NCBI RefSeq assembly: GCF_900102425.1
Contig: NZ_FNBT01000005.1
Location: forward strand, 366,078 to 430,077
Reading direction: 5' to 3'
Origin: Blastococcus aurantiacus
GTDB taxonomy: Bacteria > Actinomycetota > Actinomycetes > Mycobacteriales > Geodermatophilaceae
DNA length: 64,000 nt
A model generated the notes under the pieces. It was not told the DNA's origin. It worked only from the letters and a program-made list of their open reading frames with translations, and ran no database searches. The position numbers were made by a program, and so were the translations under genes. This document shows positions 50,429-59,320 of the stretch, in pieces; position 1 is the first letter of the stretch; each line of letters starts with the position of its first letter.

Positions 50429-52894
50429 ATGCGCACCGTCGTCCTGGCCCAGCTCCGCACCCACGCGGCACGGCTGATCGCCTCCACGCTGGCCGTCGTC
50501 ATCGCCGTCGGCTTCGTCGTGGCCACCCTCGTGCTCAACGAGACCTCCCGCAGCACCGTGCTGGACACCGTCGGCGCCCGGTACGTCGACGCCGCAGCCG
50601 TCGTCACCTCCGAGGGCGGGTCGCTCGCCGGCGACGTCGCGACGCTGGAGGAGCTCAGCTCCGTCGGCGCCGTCGCCGCCGCCTACGAGACCAGCGTCTC
50701 GGCCGCCGTGCCCGGGCGGCCCGGCTCGCAGTACCTCTCCGTGCAGTCGATCGCCGACGCCCCGCAGCTGCGCTGGGAGCAGCTCTCCTCCGGCCGGCTC
50801 CCCACGGGGACCGGCGAGGTCGCCGTGACCGACCGCGCCCGGGCCGAGGTCGGCGACGTCCTCACCGTCTCGGCGTACGACGCCGGGGGCCAGGCGACGA
50901 CGTCGGAGGCGACCGTCACCGGCATCGTCGACCTGCGCGGCGACCCGGAGGCCGGCCTCTACGCCCGCGGCTTCGTCACCGAGGCGCAGGCCAGGGACTG
51001 GGGCGCCACCGGCCCCCTCGAGCTGCGAATCGCCGCCGGCCCCGGCTTCGGCACCGACGAGGTGGTCGCCGACGTCACTGCCGCGGTCCCCGGCGACGTC
51101 GCGGTGCGCACCGGTGAGGAGCAGGCGGAGAAGGCCGCCGCCGCCCTGATGGGCAACGCGACCGCACTCGCCTCGGTGCTCCTGGTGTTCGGCACGATCG
51201 CCGTCGTCGTCGCCGGGCTGGTCATCGCCAACACCTTCGCCGTCCTGCTGGCCCAGCGGACCCGCGAGCTGGCCCTCCTGCGCTGCGTGGGCGCCACCGC
51301 CCGGCAGGTGCGGCGCAGCGTGCTCGGTGAGGCGCTGGCCACCGGGCTGGTCTCCTCGGCCGTGGGTGTGGCTGCCGGCATCGGGCTGGCCGCGCTGATC
51401 TCGGCCGTCGCGGGCAGTAACTCGGCGATCCCCCTCTCCGGCGTCGCCGTGCCGCTGTACGCCGTGCTCGCCGGGATGCTGGTCGGCACCGTCGTCACCG
51501 TGCTCGCGGCCCTGGCCCCGGCCCGGGCCGCCACGAAGGTCGCCCCGCTCGCGGCGCTGCGGCCGGTGGACCCCGCGCCGCTGCGGTCCCGCCCGGGGGT
51601 GCTCCGGCTGGTGCTGGGGCTGCTGTTGGCCGTCCCGGGCACCGCCCTGATGGTCGGTGGCGCGGTGATCCAGGAGGTCCTCGTCGCCCTCCCCGGCGGG
51701 GTTCTCAGCTTCCTCGGCATCGTGCTGCTGTCGCAGCGGGCGGTCCCGCCCGTGGTCGCGGCCGCTGGCCGGCTGGCCGGCCGGCTCGGCGGGGTCCCCG
51801 CCCGGCTCGCGGCGGGCAACGCCACCCGCAACCCCCGGCGGACGGCGGCCACGGCCACCGCGCTGCTGATCGGCGTGACGCTCACCAGCGCCTTCGTCGT
51901 GGGTGCCGCCTCCACGCGGGCGACGGCGACGGCCGGCCTCGACGCCGAGTTCCCGACCGACGTCGTCGTCCAGAGCTGGTCCGACGACCTGCCCACCTCG
52001 CTGCCGGGGACGCTCGCGGACCTGGACCAGGTCGCACGGACCGCACCCGTGACCGGGGCGGACGTCACCGACCCACTCGGCGATCCCTTCTACGCGCACG
52101 GCGTGGACGCCGCCGCGGCGAGCACGGTGCTGCGCTCGACGGACGAGATGCTGCTGCCCCGGCCGGGAGAGGTCGTGCTGCCGGAATGGGCCGGGGAGGC
52201 CTACTCGGTCAAGGACGGCGACACCCTGACCCTCACCGGCGAGGGGCGCTCGCTGCCCCTCCGCGTCCTGATCACCGGGGAGGACCAGGCACCCCTTCTG
52301 GACGCCGGCGACCTGCGTTCCCTCGCCGGGGACACCGGGCTGGCCGAGGTCTGGGTGATGCTCTCCGAGACCGACCCCGACGCCCAGGTGGCGGGGGTCG
52401 ACGAGGTGACCGACCTGGTGGGCGAGGTCGCCCCGGACGCGCAGGTGACCGGGCTGGTCACCATGCGCATCGAGCTCGACGAGATCCTCGACGTGCTGCT
52501 GCTCGTCGTGACCGGGCTGCTCGCGGTCGCCGTGGTCATCGCGCTGATCGGGGTGGGCAACACCCTGGCGCTGTCCGTGGTCGAGCGGCGCCAGGAGAAC
52601 GGCCTGCTGCGGGCGCTCGGTCTCACCCGTGGCCAGCTGCGCGGGCTGCTCGCCTGGGAGGCGGTGCTCGTGGCCGGGGTGGCATCGGCGCTCGGGGTCG
52701 TCGTCGGCGGGTCCTACGGGCTGATCGGGGCGGCCTCGGTGCTCGGCGAGGTGGGCGACATCGTGCTCGACGTCCCGTGGCTCCAGGTGGGCGCGATCGT
52801 CGTCGTCGCCACCCTGGCGGGGCTGCTCGCCTCGGTGCTCCCGGCCCGCCGCGCCGCGCGGACCTCCCCGGTGGCCGCCATCGCCGCCGCCTGA
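50429..52894 (+). CDS. FtsX-type ABC permease
   Basis: 821 residues with about ten membrane segments: an N-terminal helix and extracellular domain (about 45-235), a four-helix core, a second extracellular domain (about 490-680) and a C-terminal FtsX core including ENGLLRALGLTRGQLRGLL. This is the duplicated layout of type VII mechanotransmission or lipid/peptide-detoxifying permeases. It forms a complex with the preceding ATPase and is presumably induced by the upstream two-component pair. Confidence 0.93.
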   Translation: MRTVVLAQLRTHAARLIASTLAVVIAVGFVVATLVLNETSRSTVLDTVGARYVDAAAVVTSEGGSLAGDVATLEELSSVGAVAAAYETSVSAAVPGRPGSQYLSVQSIADAPQLRWEQLSSGRLPTGTGEVAVTDRARAEVGDVLTVSAYDAGGQATTSEATVTGIVDLRGDPEAGLYARGFVTEAQARDWGATGPLELRIAAGPGFGTDEVVADVTAAVPGDVAVRTGEEQAEKAAAALMGNATALASVLLVFGTIAVVVAGLVIANTFAVLLAQRTRELALLRCVGATARQVRRSVLGEALATGLVSSAVGVAAGIGLAALISAVAGSNSAIPLSGVAVPLYAVLAGMLVGTVVTVLAALAPARAATKVAPLAALRPVDPAPLRSRPGVLRLVLGLLLAVPGTALMVGGAVIQEVLVALPGGVLSFLGIVLLSQRAVPPVVAAAGRLAGRLGGVPARLAAGNATRNPRRTAATATALLIGVTLTSAFVVGAASTRATATAGLDAEFPTDVVVQSWSDDLPTSLPGTLADLDQVARTAPVTGADVTDPLGDPFYAHGVDAAAASTVLRSTDEMLLPRPGEVVLPEWAGEAYSVKDGDTLTLTGEGRSLPLRVLITGEDQAPLLDAGDLRSLAGDTGLAEVWVMLSETDPDAQVAGVDEVTDLVGEVAPDAQVTGLVTMRIELDEILDVLLLVVTGLLAVAVVIALIGVGNTLALSVVERRQENGLLRALGLTRGQLRGLLAWEAVLVAGVASALGVVVGGSYGLIGAASVLGEVGDIVLDVPWLQVGAIVVVATLAGLLASVLPARRAARTSPVAAIAAA

Positions 52895-52895
52895 T

Positions 52896-52944
52896 CCCTG
52901 CTTCTCCGCGGTGAAGCCGGCGGCTTCACCGCGGACAAGCAGGG
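52896..52944. repeat. R3 double palindrome, long hairpin
   Basis: 24-nt arms (52896-52919 and 52921-52944) around one base, with a single C-C mismatch. Each arm contains a CCGCGG core and ends CCCTGCTT/AAGCAGGG. It begins directly after the permease stop. A likely terminator. Confidence 0.8.
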
Positions 52945-52978
52945 TGATCGTGGTGTGACGTTCCACGGGAAACCTCGG

Positions 52979-53016
52979 ACGGCACGGCTCCGGCTGGGAT
53001 GCTGGAGCCGTGCCGT
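52979..53016 (+). promoter_or_regulatory. 13-bp inverted repeat over the start of the MBL gene
   Basis: ACGGCACGGCTCC (52979-52991) and GGAGCCGTGCCGT (53004-53016) are perfect complements. The GTG start (53010) lies in the right arm and a GATGCT -10-like hexamer in the loop. It could be an operator, or an RNA hairpin hiding the start if the transcript begins upstream. Confidence 0.45.
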
Positions 53017-54224
53017 CCCGCCTCCTCCGCCGCGCCGCCCTCACCGCCGCCGTGCTCGCCGGACCGGTGGGCTGGATGACCGCCGCCGCGTGGGGCCTGC
53101 CCACCGCGCTCGGAGCGCACCGCCGCCGGCTGCGGCCGGTCGTCGCCGGGTCGCCGCACTTCTCCGACGGCACCTTCCACAACACGCTGCCCACCCCGGC
53201 GCTCGCCCCGGCCAACACCCGTGACGGCCTGCTGCGCCAGTGGCACGAGGAGCGGCACGTCGGCCTGCCGGGCGGGCCCATCCCGCTGGCCCGGCCCGAG
53301 CTGCCCGCCGAGGCCGCCGAGCTGGCGGTCACCTGGTTCGGCCACGCGAGCGCGCTGCTGGAGATCGACGGCCGCCGGGTGCTGGTCGACCCCGTGTGGG
53401 GCCACCGCGTCTCGCCGTCCCCGGTGTTCGGCCCGACCCGGCTGCACGAGCCCCCGATGCCCGTCGACGAGCTCCCGCGCATCGACGCCGTCCTCATCTC
53501 GCACGACCACTACGACCACCTGGACCTGCCGACGGTCCGCGCCCTCCTCGCCACCCAGACCGCCCCCTTCGTCGTCCCGCTGGGCATCGGCGAGCACCTG
53601 CGCAAGTGGCACGTGCCGGAGGACCGCATCGTGGAGCTGGACTGGGACGGCACCCACGACGTCGCGGGCCTGACCCTCACCTGCACCGAGGCGCGGCACT
53701 TCTCCGGCCGGTACTTCCACCGCAACACCACGCTGTGGGCCTCGTGGGCGATCACCGGCCCGCGGCACCGCGTCTACTTCGGAGGCGACACCGGGTACAC
53801 GCCGGCCTTCGCCGCCATCGGGGCGCAGCTGGGCCCCTTCGACCTGACGCTGCTGCCCATCGGTGCCTACAACGACGCGTGGCACGCCATCCACATGGAC
53901 CCCGAGGAGGCCGTGCGGGCGCACGGGGACCTCGGCGGGACAGTGCTCCTGCCCATCCACTGGGCGACGTTCAACCTGGCCTTCCACCGCTGGGCCGAGC
54001 CCGTCCAGCGCCTGCTGGCCGCCGCGCGTCCGCGGGGCGTCAGGGTCGTCGTGCCGCAGCCGGGCGAGCGGATCGACGTGCTGGCTCCCCCACCGCTGCG
54101 TGACTGGTGGACGGCGGTGGGCTCGGCAGCCGACGACGCGGAACCGACCGGCACGGCCGGCGCCAGCAGCTCCGTGCTCGCCCGTGCGCTCACCCGGCTC
54201 ACCGCCCTGCTGCCCGGGGCATGA
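53010..54224 (+). CDS. MBL-fold hydrolase, NAPE-PLD-like
   Basis: 404 residues. An N-terminal membrane anchor or signal (about 9-30) precedes a metallo-beta-lactamase fold with TWFGHASALLEIDG, the zinc motif SHDHYDHLD, further ligands in ARHFSG and FGGDTGYTP, and IHWATF. This set is typical of N-acyl-phosphatidylethanolamine phospholipase D-like proteins. Bacterial substrates are unknown, phospholipid-like esters are plausible. It converges on the DNA glycosylase gene with 4 nt between stops. Confidence 0.88.
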   Translation: MPSRLLRRAALTAAVLAGPVGWMTAAAWGLPTALGAHRRRLRPVVAGSPHFSDGTFHNTLPTPALAPANTRDGLLRQWHEERHVGLPGGPIPLARPELPAEAAELAVTWFGHASALLEIDGRRVLVDPVWGHRVSPSPVFGPTRLHEPPMPVDELPRIDAVLISHDHYDHLDLPTVRALLATQTAPFVVPLGIGEHLRKWHVPEDRIVELDWDGTHDVAGLTLTCTEARHFSGRYFHRNTTLWASWAITGPRHRVYFGGDTGYTPAFAAIGAQLGPFDLTLLPIGAYNDAWHAIHMDPEEAVRAHGDLGGTVLLPIHWATFNLAFHRWAEPVQRLLAAARPRGVRVVVPQPGERIDVLAPPPLRDWWTAVGSAADDAEPTGTAGASSSVLARALTRLTALLPGA

Positions 54225-54228
54225 ACAG

Positions 54229-55083
54229 CTAGCGCAGCAGCTTCGACATCCGCCGGTCGGCCAGCGGCTTGCCGCCGGTCTGGCAGGTGGGGCAGTACTG
54301 CAGCGAGGTGTCGGCGAAGCTGACCTCCCGCACGGTGTCGCCGCAGACGGGGCACGGCAGACCGGTCCGGGCGTGCACCTGCAGCCCGGAGCGCTTCTCG
54401 CCCTTCATCGTCGCGGCGCGCTGCCCCACCTGGCGCTCGAGCGCCTCGGTGAGGGTGGCGCGCACGGCGTCGTAGAGACGGACCAGTTCGTCGTCGCTGA
54501 GCTTGTCGGCCATCTTGAACGGGGAGAGCCGGGCGGCGTGCAGGATCTCGTCGGAGTAGGCGTTGCCGATGCCGGAGATCAGCGTCTGGTCGGTGAGCGC
54601 GCCCTTGAGCTGCCCGGACCGGCCGCCGAGCAGGGCGGCGAAGGTCTCGCGGTCCACCTGCAGCGCGTCGGGGCCCAGCCGGGCGACGCCCGGCACCTCG
54701 GACGGCGAGCGGACGACGTAGATCGCCAGGCCCTTGCGGGTGCCCTGCTCGGTGAGGTCGAAGCCGTTCCCGTCATCCAGGTGCACGCGCAGCGCGAGCG
54801 GGCCCTTGCCCGGCTTGGGTGGGGCGGTCGGCAGGTTCTCCCGCCAGTGCAGCCAGCCGGCGCGGGCCAGGTGCACGACGAGGTGCACACCGGAGACGTC
54901 GAGGTCGAGGAACTTGCCGTGCCGGCGGGCGCGGGTGATCTCCAGTCCGCCGAGCGCCGACAGCGGCGGGTCGAAGGTCTTGATCGCCTGGACGGCGGCC
55001 AGATCGGCGCGGGTCAGCACGCGGCCGACCGCGCTGGCGCGCAGGAAGGCGGCCAGGGCCTCCACCTCGGGCAACTCGGGCAC
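54229..55083 (-). CDS. Fpg/Nei family DNA glycosylase
   Basis: 284 residues. The N-terminal PELPEVE gives the catalytic Pro (position 2, first after Met removal) and Glu3. The H2TH region has LISGIGNAYSDEIL, and the C-terminal zinc finger has CPVCGDTV and YCPTC. It removes oxidised bases and cuts the strand. The GTG at 55083 is fixed by the requirement for PELPE at the N-terminus. It is divergent from the photolyase gene, forming a small DNA-repair pair. Confidence 0.93.
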   Translation of the reverse strand: MPELPEVEALAAFLRASAVGRVLTRADLAAVQAIKTFDPPLSALGGLEITRARRHGKFLDLDVSGVHLVVHLARAGWLHWRENLPTAPPKPGKGPLALRVHLDDGNGFDLTEQGTRKGLAIYVVRSPSEVPGVARLGPDALQVDRETFAALLGGRSGQLKGALTDQTLISGIGNAYSDEILHAARLSPFKMADKLSDDELVRLYDAVRATLTEALERQVGQRAATMKGEKRSGLQVHARTGLPCPVCGDTVREVSFADTSLQYCPTCQTGGKPLADRRMSKLLR

Positions 55084-55128
55084 CCGACCATGATCGCGCG
55101 GATCGCCCGCCCCCGCCGTCCCCCGAGC

Positions 55129-55197
55129 GCCGTTCGTGCACATACCGCCCCATCGGAGGACGCCGAACCGCCGTTCGTGCACATACCGTCCCACCGG
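55129..55197. repeat. R4 tandem direct repeats in the fpg-phrB promoter region
   Basis: Two 28-nt direct repeats (55129-55156 and 55170-55197) differing at two bases, each starting GCCGTTCGTGCACATACC. They are 41 bp apart, nearly four helical turns. The same GCCGTTCGTGCAC is found in the palindrome near 490. They may be regulator sites for the divergent repair genes. Confidence 0.6.
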
Positions 55198-55218
55198 GCG
55201 GGGGACGGCCATCGTTCC

Positions 55219-55224
55219 TACGCT
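55219..55224 (+). promoter_or_regulatory. Putative leaderless -10 of phrB (TACGCT)
   Basis: TACGCT ends 7 nt before the photolyase GTG at 55232. Confidence 0.5.
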
Positions 55225-55231
55225 CGGCCGG

Positions 55232-56602
55232 GTGTCGACGACGCTGCTCTGGTTCCGGCGCGACCTGCGCCTCGGCGACCACCCCGCGCTGCTCGCCGCC
55301 CACGACGCCGCCGGCCCGGACGGCGACGTCCTCCCCGTCTTCGTCTTCGACGACCGTCTCTACGGCCCCTCCGGCGAGCCGCGCCGCCGCTTCCTGCTCG
55401 ACTGCCTGTCCGCACTGGACGAGGACCTCGACGGCGCGCTCGTGCTGCGCTCGGGGAATCCCGCGGACGTGCTGCCGGCGCTGGTGCGCGAGGTCGGTGC
55501 GACGTCGGTGCACATCAGCGCCGACGCGGGGCCCTACGGCCGGCGCCGGGACGCCGCGGTCGAACAGGCGCTGGGCGACGTCCCCTTGGCGCGCACCGGC
55601 TCGCCGTACCTGGTGACGCCGGGCCGGGTCACCAAGCGCGACGGCTCCCCTTTCCAGGTCTTCTCCCCGTTCGCCCGGGCCTGGCGCGAGCACGGCTGGC
55701 GCGCCCCGGCGCACTTCCCGGACGGCGCCCGCTGGCGCACCGGCGTCCGCTCGGACGACCCACCACCGGCCCCCGAGCTGCGCGGCGTCGTCCTGCCGCC
55801 CGCCGGCGAGCGGGCCGGCCTGGCCGCCTGGGCCCGGTTCCGCGACGAGCGCCTGCTCGGGTACGCCGAAGGGCGCAACCTCCCCGGCACCGACGGCACC
55901 AGCCGGCTCTCGGCCTACCTGAAGTACGGCTGCGTGCACCCGCGCACGCTGCTGGCCGACCTCGCCGCACAGGACGACGGCGGGGAGGCGGTGCGCCGCT
56001 ACACCGACGAGCTGGCGTGGCGGGACTTCTACGCCGACGTGCTGTGGCACCGCCCGGAGTCGGCGCGGGAGTACCTCAAGCCGGAGCTGCAGGGCATGGG
56101 CTACGACAGCGGCCCCGACGCCGAGGCGCTGGTGCGCGCCTGGGAGACCGGCCGCACCGGGTTCCCCCTCGTCGACGCCGGGATGCGCCAGCTGCTCGGC
56201 GAGGCCTACGTGCACAACCGGGTGCGCATGATCGTCGCCTCGTTCCTGGTGAAGGACCTGCACCAGGAGTGGACCCGTGGCGCCCGGTACTTCATGCAGC
56301 ACCTGGTCGACGGCGACCTGGCCAGCAACCAGCACGGCTGGCAGTGGGTCGCCGGGACCGGCACCGACGCCTCGCCCTACTACCGGGTGTTCAACCCGAT
56401 CACCCAGGGCAAGAAGTTCGACCCGGACGGCACGTACGTGAAGCGGTGGGTGCCGGAACTGCGCGACCTCGACGCGGAGCACGTGCACGAGCCCTGGACC
56501 GCCCCGGGCGGCATCCCGGCCGGCTACCCGGAGCCCGTTGTCGACCACGCGCACGAGCGCCAGGTGTCGCTGGACCGCTACGCCCGCGTCCGGGCCGGCT
56601 GA
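55232..56602 (+). CDS. phrB: Deoxyribodipyrimidine photolyase
   Basis: 456 residues, CPD class I type. The N-terminal antenna domain begins LLWFRRDLRLGDHPAL. The C-terminal FAD domain has TSRLSAYLKYGCVHPR, ELAWRDFYADVLW, AGMRQLLGEAYVHNRVRM and NQHGWQWVAGTG. It repairs UV pyrimidine dimers with blue light. The GTG at 55232 lies 7 nt after TACGCT. Divergent from the fpg-like gene. Cryptochromes are related, but the conserved active-site blocks favour a photolyase. Confidence 0.96.
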   Translation: MSTTLLWFRRDLRLGDHPALLAAHDAAGPDGDVLPVFVFDDRLYGPSGEPRRRFLLDCLSALDEDLDGALVLRSGNPADVLPALVREVGATSVHISADAGPYGRRRDAAVEQALGDVPLARTGSPYLVTPGRVTKRDGSPFQVFSPFARAWREHGWRAPAHFPDGARWRTGVRSDDPPPAPELRGVVLPPAGERAGLAAWARFRDERLLGYAEGRNLPGTDGTSRLSAYLKYGCVHPRTLLADLAAQDDGGEAVRRYTDELAWRDFYADVLWHRPESAREYLKPELQGMGYDSGPDAEALVRAWETGRTGFPLVDAGMRQLLGEAYVHNRVRMIVASFLVKDLHQEWTRGARYFMQHLVDGDLASNQHGWQWVAGTGTDASPYYRVFNPITQGKKFDPDGTYVKRWVPELRDLDAEHVHEPWTAPGGIPAGYPEPVVDHAHERQVSLDRYARVRAG

Positions 56603-57073
56603 TCAGTCCCGGCGCAGGGCCGGGGCCGTCAGGTCGAGCGCGCGACCGGCTGCCGCGTCGGCCGCCAGCGCCCGCCCCCAGGCCGCCAGGCCACGGACGT
56701 CGACGCCGTGCGGCGGTGCGTCCGCGTAGGGGATGACGTTGCCCACTCCCCGCTCCAGCAACGTCGTCGCCCCCCGGGCGTTTCCGCGGGCCGCGTGGGT
56801 GAGCCCCACCGCCAGCTGTGCCAGCCCGCGCCACAGCTGCCGTTCCTCGGGCACCGACGACTTCCACGCATCCTCGAGCACCTCGTGCGCGTGGAAGGGG
56901 CGGCCGGCGTCGAGCAGCGCTTGCGCCTCGGCCAGCGCGACCAGCGGCTCGCGCACGATCCCCTCCGGCGCCCGGGGCTCCCCGACCGCGTCGTGCGGCA
57001 GGGGCCGGCCCAGCGCGTCCCGGGGCCGCGAGTTGCGGGCCCGTCCCTCGTCGTCCCGATCGCGGCTGACCAC
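56603..57073 (-). CDS. DUF309 family protein
   Basis: 156 residues. The DUF309 signature FHAHEVLEDAWK (about residues 60-71) is followed by LWRGLAQLAVGLTHAARGN, a helical fold with conserved His and Glu. Function unknown. The GTG at 57073 has AGGATGG 3-10 nt upstream. Convergent with the photolyase gene, with no gap. Confidence 0.85.
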   Translation of the reverse strand: MVSRDRDDEGRARNSRPRDALGRPLPHDAVGEPRAPEGIVREPLVALAEAQALLDAGRPFHAHEVLEDAWKSSVPEERQLWRGLAQLAVGLTHAARGNARGATTLLERGVGNVIPYADAPPHGVDVRGLAAWGRALAADAAAGRALDLTAPALRRD

Positions 57074-57190
57074 GCGCCCATCCTGCCCCCGATCAGGTAA
57101 CGGAAGAAGTTCGGATTTCAACTGCATCCGTGTCCAAGGGGGGCCGGGAAGAGGGGGCACAGGCACCTCCCCCCTCCGGAAGGACGACCC

Positions 57191-58009
57191 ATGAGCACCC
57201 TGCGCACCTTCGGCAGCGCCGCCGGCGCGGCTGCCGTCGTCGGCGGTCTGGTCCTCGTCGCCACCCCGGCGACCGCGGCGGACACGGCGACCGTCTCGAT
57301 CCTGCACGGCGTCCCGAACACCCCCGTCGACGTCTACGCCAACGGCGAGCGCCTCATCGACGACTTCCAGCCGGGCACCCTGACCGACCCGCTGACGCTG
57401 CCCGCGGGCGCCTACGACCTGGCGATCTTCCCGGCCGACGCCCCCGACGGCTCCGGCGAGCCGCTGCTGAAGGCCGACGACGTCGCCGTCCCGGCAGGCG
57501 CAAACGCCACGGTGGTCGCCCACCTCGGGAAGGACGGCTCCCCGACCCTGACGCCGTTCGTCAACGACACCTCCGCCGTCCCCGCCGGCCAGGCGCGGGT
57601 GACCGTCCGGCACGCCGCCGCGGCCCCCGCCGTCGACGTGCGCGCAGGCGGCACGCCGGTCGTGCAGGCCCTGACCAACCCGAACGAGGCCACGCTCACC
57701 GTGCCCGCGAGCACGGTCAGCGCGGACGTCGTCCTTGCCGGTACCGACACCGTCGCCATCGGCCCGGCCGACCTGACCCTGGCCGAGGGCACCTCGACCG
57801 TCGTCTACGCGTGGGGGAGCGGCGAGGCCGGCTACGACCTGGCCGTCCAGACGATCAGCGGCACGCACTCCTCGCCCAGCGGCGTCCCCGGCGGCTCGGC
57901 CGGACTCGCGGACGACAGCAGATCGCTGCCGATGGTCGCCGCGCTCTCGGTCGCCGGCCTGGCCGTCGCCGGCGCCGGTGCCGTCCGTCTCGCCCGCACC
58001 CGCGGCTGA
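57191..58009 (+). CDS. Secreted DUF4397 protein with C-terminal anchor
   Basis: 272 residues. Signal peptide (about 1-29, cut after ATPATAA), two DUF4397 repeats (about 32-120 and 125-215; VSILHGVPNTPVDVYANGE and ARVTVRHAAAAPAVDV), then a disordered stretch and a C-terminal LP, hydrophobic helix, RTRG tail. This end looks like a sortase sorting signal without a standard LPxTG. The next gene, 13 nt on, is a class F sortase. The ATG follows GGAAGGA. Confidence 0.88.
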   Translation: MSTLRTFGSAAGAAAVVGGLVLVATPATAADTATVSILHGVPNTPVDVYANGERLIDDFQPGTLTDPLTLPAGAYDLAIFPADAPDGSGEPLLKADDVAVPAGANATVVAHLGKDGSPTLTPFVNDTSAVPAGQARVTVRHAAAAPAVDVRAGGTPVVQALTNPNEATLTVPASTVSADVVLAGTDTVAIGPADLTLAEGTSTVVYAWGSGEAGYDLAVQTISGTHSSPSGVPGGSAGLADDSRSLPMVAALSVAGLAVAGAGAVRLARTRG

Positions 58010-58022
58010 CCGGAGCAGTTCC

Positions 58023-58676
58023 GTGCGACCCGCCGCCGCCTCCGCCGTCCTGGGCCTCGCCCTGGCCGTCGGCGCCCCGACCGCCTGGGTGCTGAACCGG
58101 CCGGAGGCGGCGGCGGGCATCCCCGTGGAGCAGGCCCTCCCCGCGCCGGCCCCCCCGGCCGGCGCGGGGGCCCTGCCCGCCATCCCTCCCGTCACCACCC
58201 GGGACGCCGCGCCCGCGGCCGCACCGACGGCCTCGGCACCGACCCGCATCAGCGCTCCGTCGCTGGGCGTCGATGCTCCGGTCGACGCCGTCGGCATCGC
58301 CGCCGACGGCCAGATGGAACTGCCCGAGGACGTCTCGAGCGTCGGTTGGTACCGGTTCGGCCCGGTGCCGGGCACCGCCGGCTCGGCGGTCCTCGCCGGG
58401 CACGTCGACGACCGGGTACAGGGCCCCGGCGCCCTGTACCCGTTGAAGGACGCAGCCGTCGGCGACGAGGTGGTCGTCACCGACGCCGCGGGGGCGTTGA
58501 CCCGCTGGCGGGTGGTCTCCCGCGAGGTCATCACCAAGCAGGCTCTCCCGGTGGAGCGGATCTTCGCGCGCGACGGGGCGCCGCGGCTGACCCTGATCAC
58601 CTGCGGCGGCCCCTTCCTCCCCGAGTACCGCAGCTACCGCGACAACGTCGTCGTGGTGGCGGAGCCGACGCCGTGA
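58023..58676 (+). CDS. Class F sortase
   Basis: 217 residues. An N-terminal signal/anchor helix (about 5-24), a Pro/Ala-rich linker, then the sortase barrel (about 75-215). Catalytic His127 (LAGHVDD), Cys194 (LITCGG) and an Arg of YRSYRDN (203 or 206) are visible. Sortases join surface proteins to acceptors. The adjacent DUF4397 protein with its LP-helix-RTRG tail is the obvious substrate. The GTG at 58023 has GGAG 7 nt upstream. Confidence 0.9.
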   Translation: MRPAAASAVLGLALAVGAPTAWVLNRPEAAAGIPVEQALPAPAPPAGAGALPAIPPVTTRDAAPAAAPTASAPTRISAPSLGVDAPVDAVGIAADGQMELPEDVSSVGWYRFGPVPGTAGSAVLAGHVDDRVQGPGALYPLKDAAVGDEVVVTDAAGALTRWRVVSREVITKQALPVERIFARDGAPRLTLITCGGPFLPEYRSYRDNVVVVAEPTP

Positions 58677-58710
58677 GCGGGGCACTGGCCCTCCAGCGGC
58701 CCGTCGTCGG

Positions 58711-58716
58711 TAGCGT
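58711..58716 (+). promoter_or_regulatory. Putative leaderless -10 of the sigma gene (TAGCGT)
   Basis: TAGCGT ends exactly 7 nt before the GTG at 58724. It supports that start over the GTG that overlaps the sortase stop. Confidence 0.5.
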
Positions 58717-58723
58717 TCGGTCC

Positions 58724-59320
58724 GTGGATCACGTACCGGGGACGCGCAGCGGCGTCGACCCGGACGACGCCGAGATCGGCCACCGCTTCGCCGCGGGCGA
58801 GGAACAGGCGCTCGCCTGGGCCTACGAGCGGTGGGCGGGGCAGGTGCACGGCATGGCGGTGCGCGCCTTCGGGCCGGGGCCGGACGCCGAGGACGTCACC
58901 CAGCAGGTCTTCATCGCCGCCTGGACCGGGCGCGCGCGCTTCCGCCCCGACGACTCACCCCTGCCGGCCTGGCTGGTCGGCATCTGCCGGCACAAGATCG
59001 CCGACGCCTGGGGGCGCCGCGACAAACAGCGCCGGGAGGCCGAGGCCGCGATGACCGAGGCACAGGCGCGGCCGGGTGGCCCGGTCACCGCCGGCGTCGA
59101 CACCGCCGCGACCGACCGCGTGCTCCTGCTGGACGAGCTGGACCACCTGGGCCAGCCGCAGCGGGGCATCATCGAGCTCGCGTTCTTCGAGGACCTCACC
59201 CACGCGCAGATCGCCGAACGCACCGGCCTGCCGCTGGGCACGATCAAGAGTCACATCCGGCGCACACTCGAGCGCCTGCGGAGCCGCTTGGAGGTGGACG
59301 GTGCAGCACTGCACGCCTGA
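58724..59320 (+). CDS. ECF sigma factor, SigK-like
   Basis: 198 residues. Sigma region 2 (about 30-95) has DAEDVTQQVFIAAWTGR, and region 4 (about 135-190) has the helix-turn-helix LTHAQIAERTGLPLGTIKS. The linked downstream gene is an RskA-type anti-sigma factor, so it is probably held inactive until a signal. GTG 58724 is supported by the TAGCGT promoter; GTG 58673, overlapping the sortase stop, is the alternative. The sortase and DUF4397 genes may be its regulon. Confidence 0.92.
   Translation: MDHVPGTRSGVDPDDAEIGHRFAAGEEQALAWAYERWAGQVHGMAVRAFGPGPDAEDVTQQVFIAAWTGRARFRPDDSPLPAWLVGICRHKIADAWGRRDKQRREAEAAMTEAQARPGGPVTAGVDTAATDRVLLLDELDHLGQPQRGIIELAFFEDLTHAQIAERTGLPLGTIKSHIRRTLERLRSRLEVDGAALHA

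Noticed and set aside
58673..58723. Sigma-factor start at the GTG overlapping the sortase stop
   Set aside because: The extra 17 residues are not typical of the family, and TAGCGT lies at exactly 7 nt before GTG 58724. It is kept as an alternative only.
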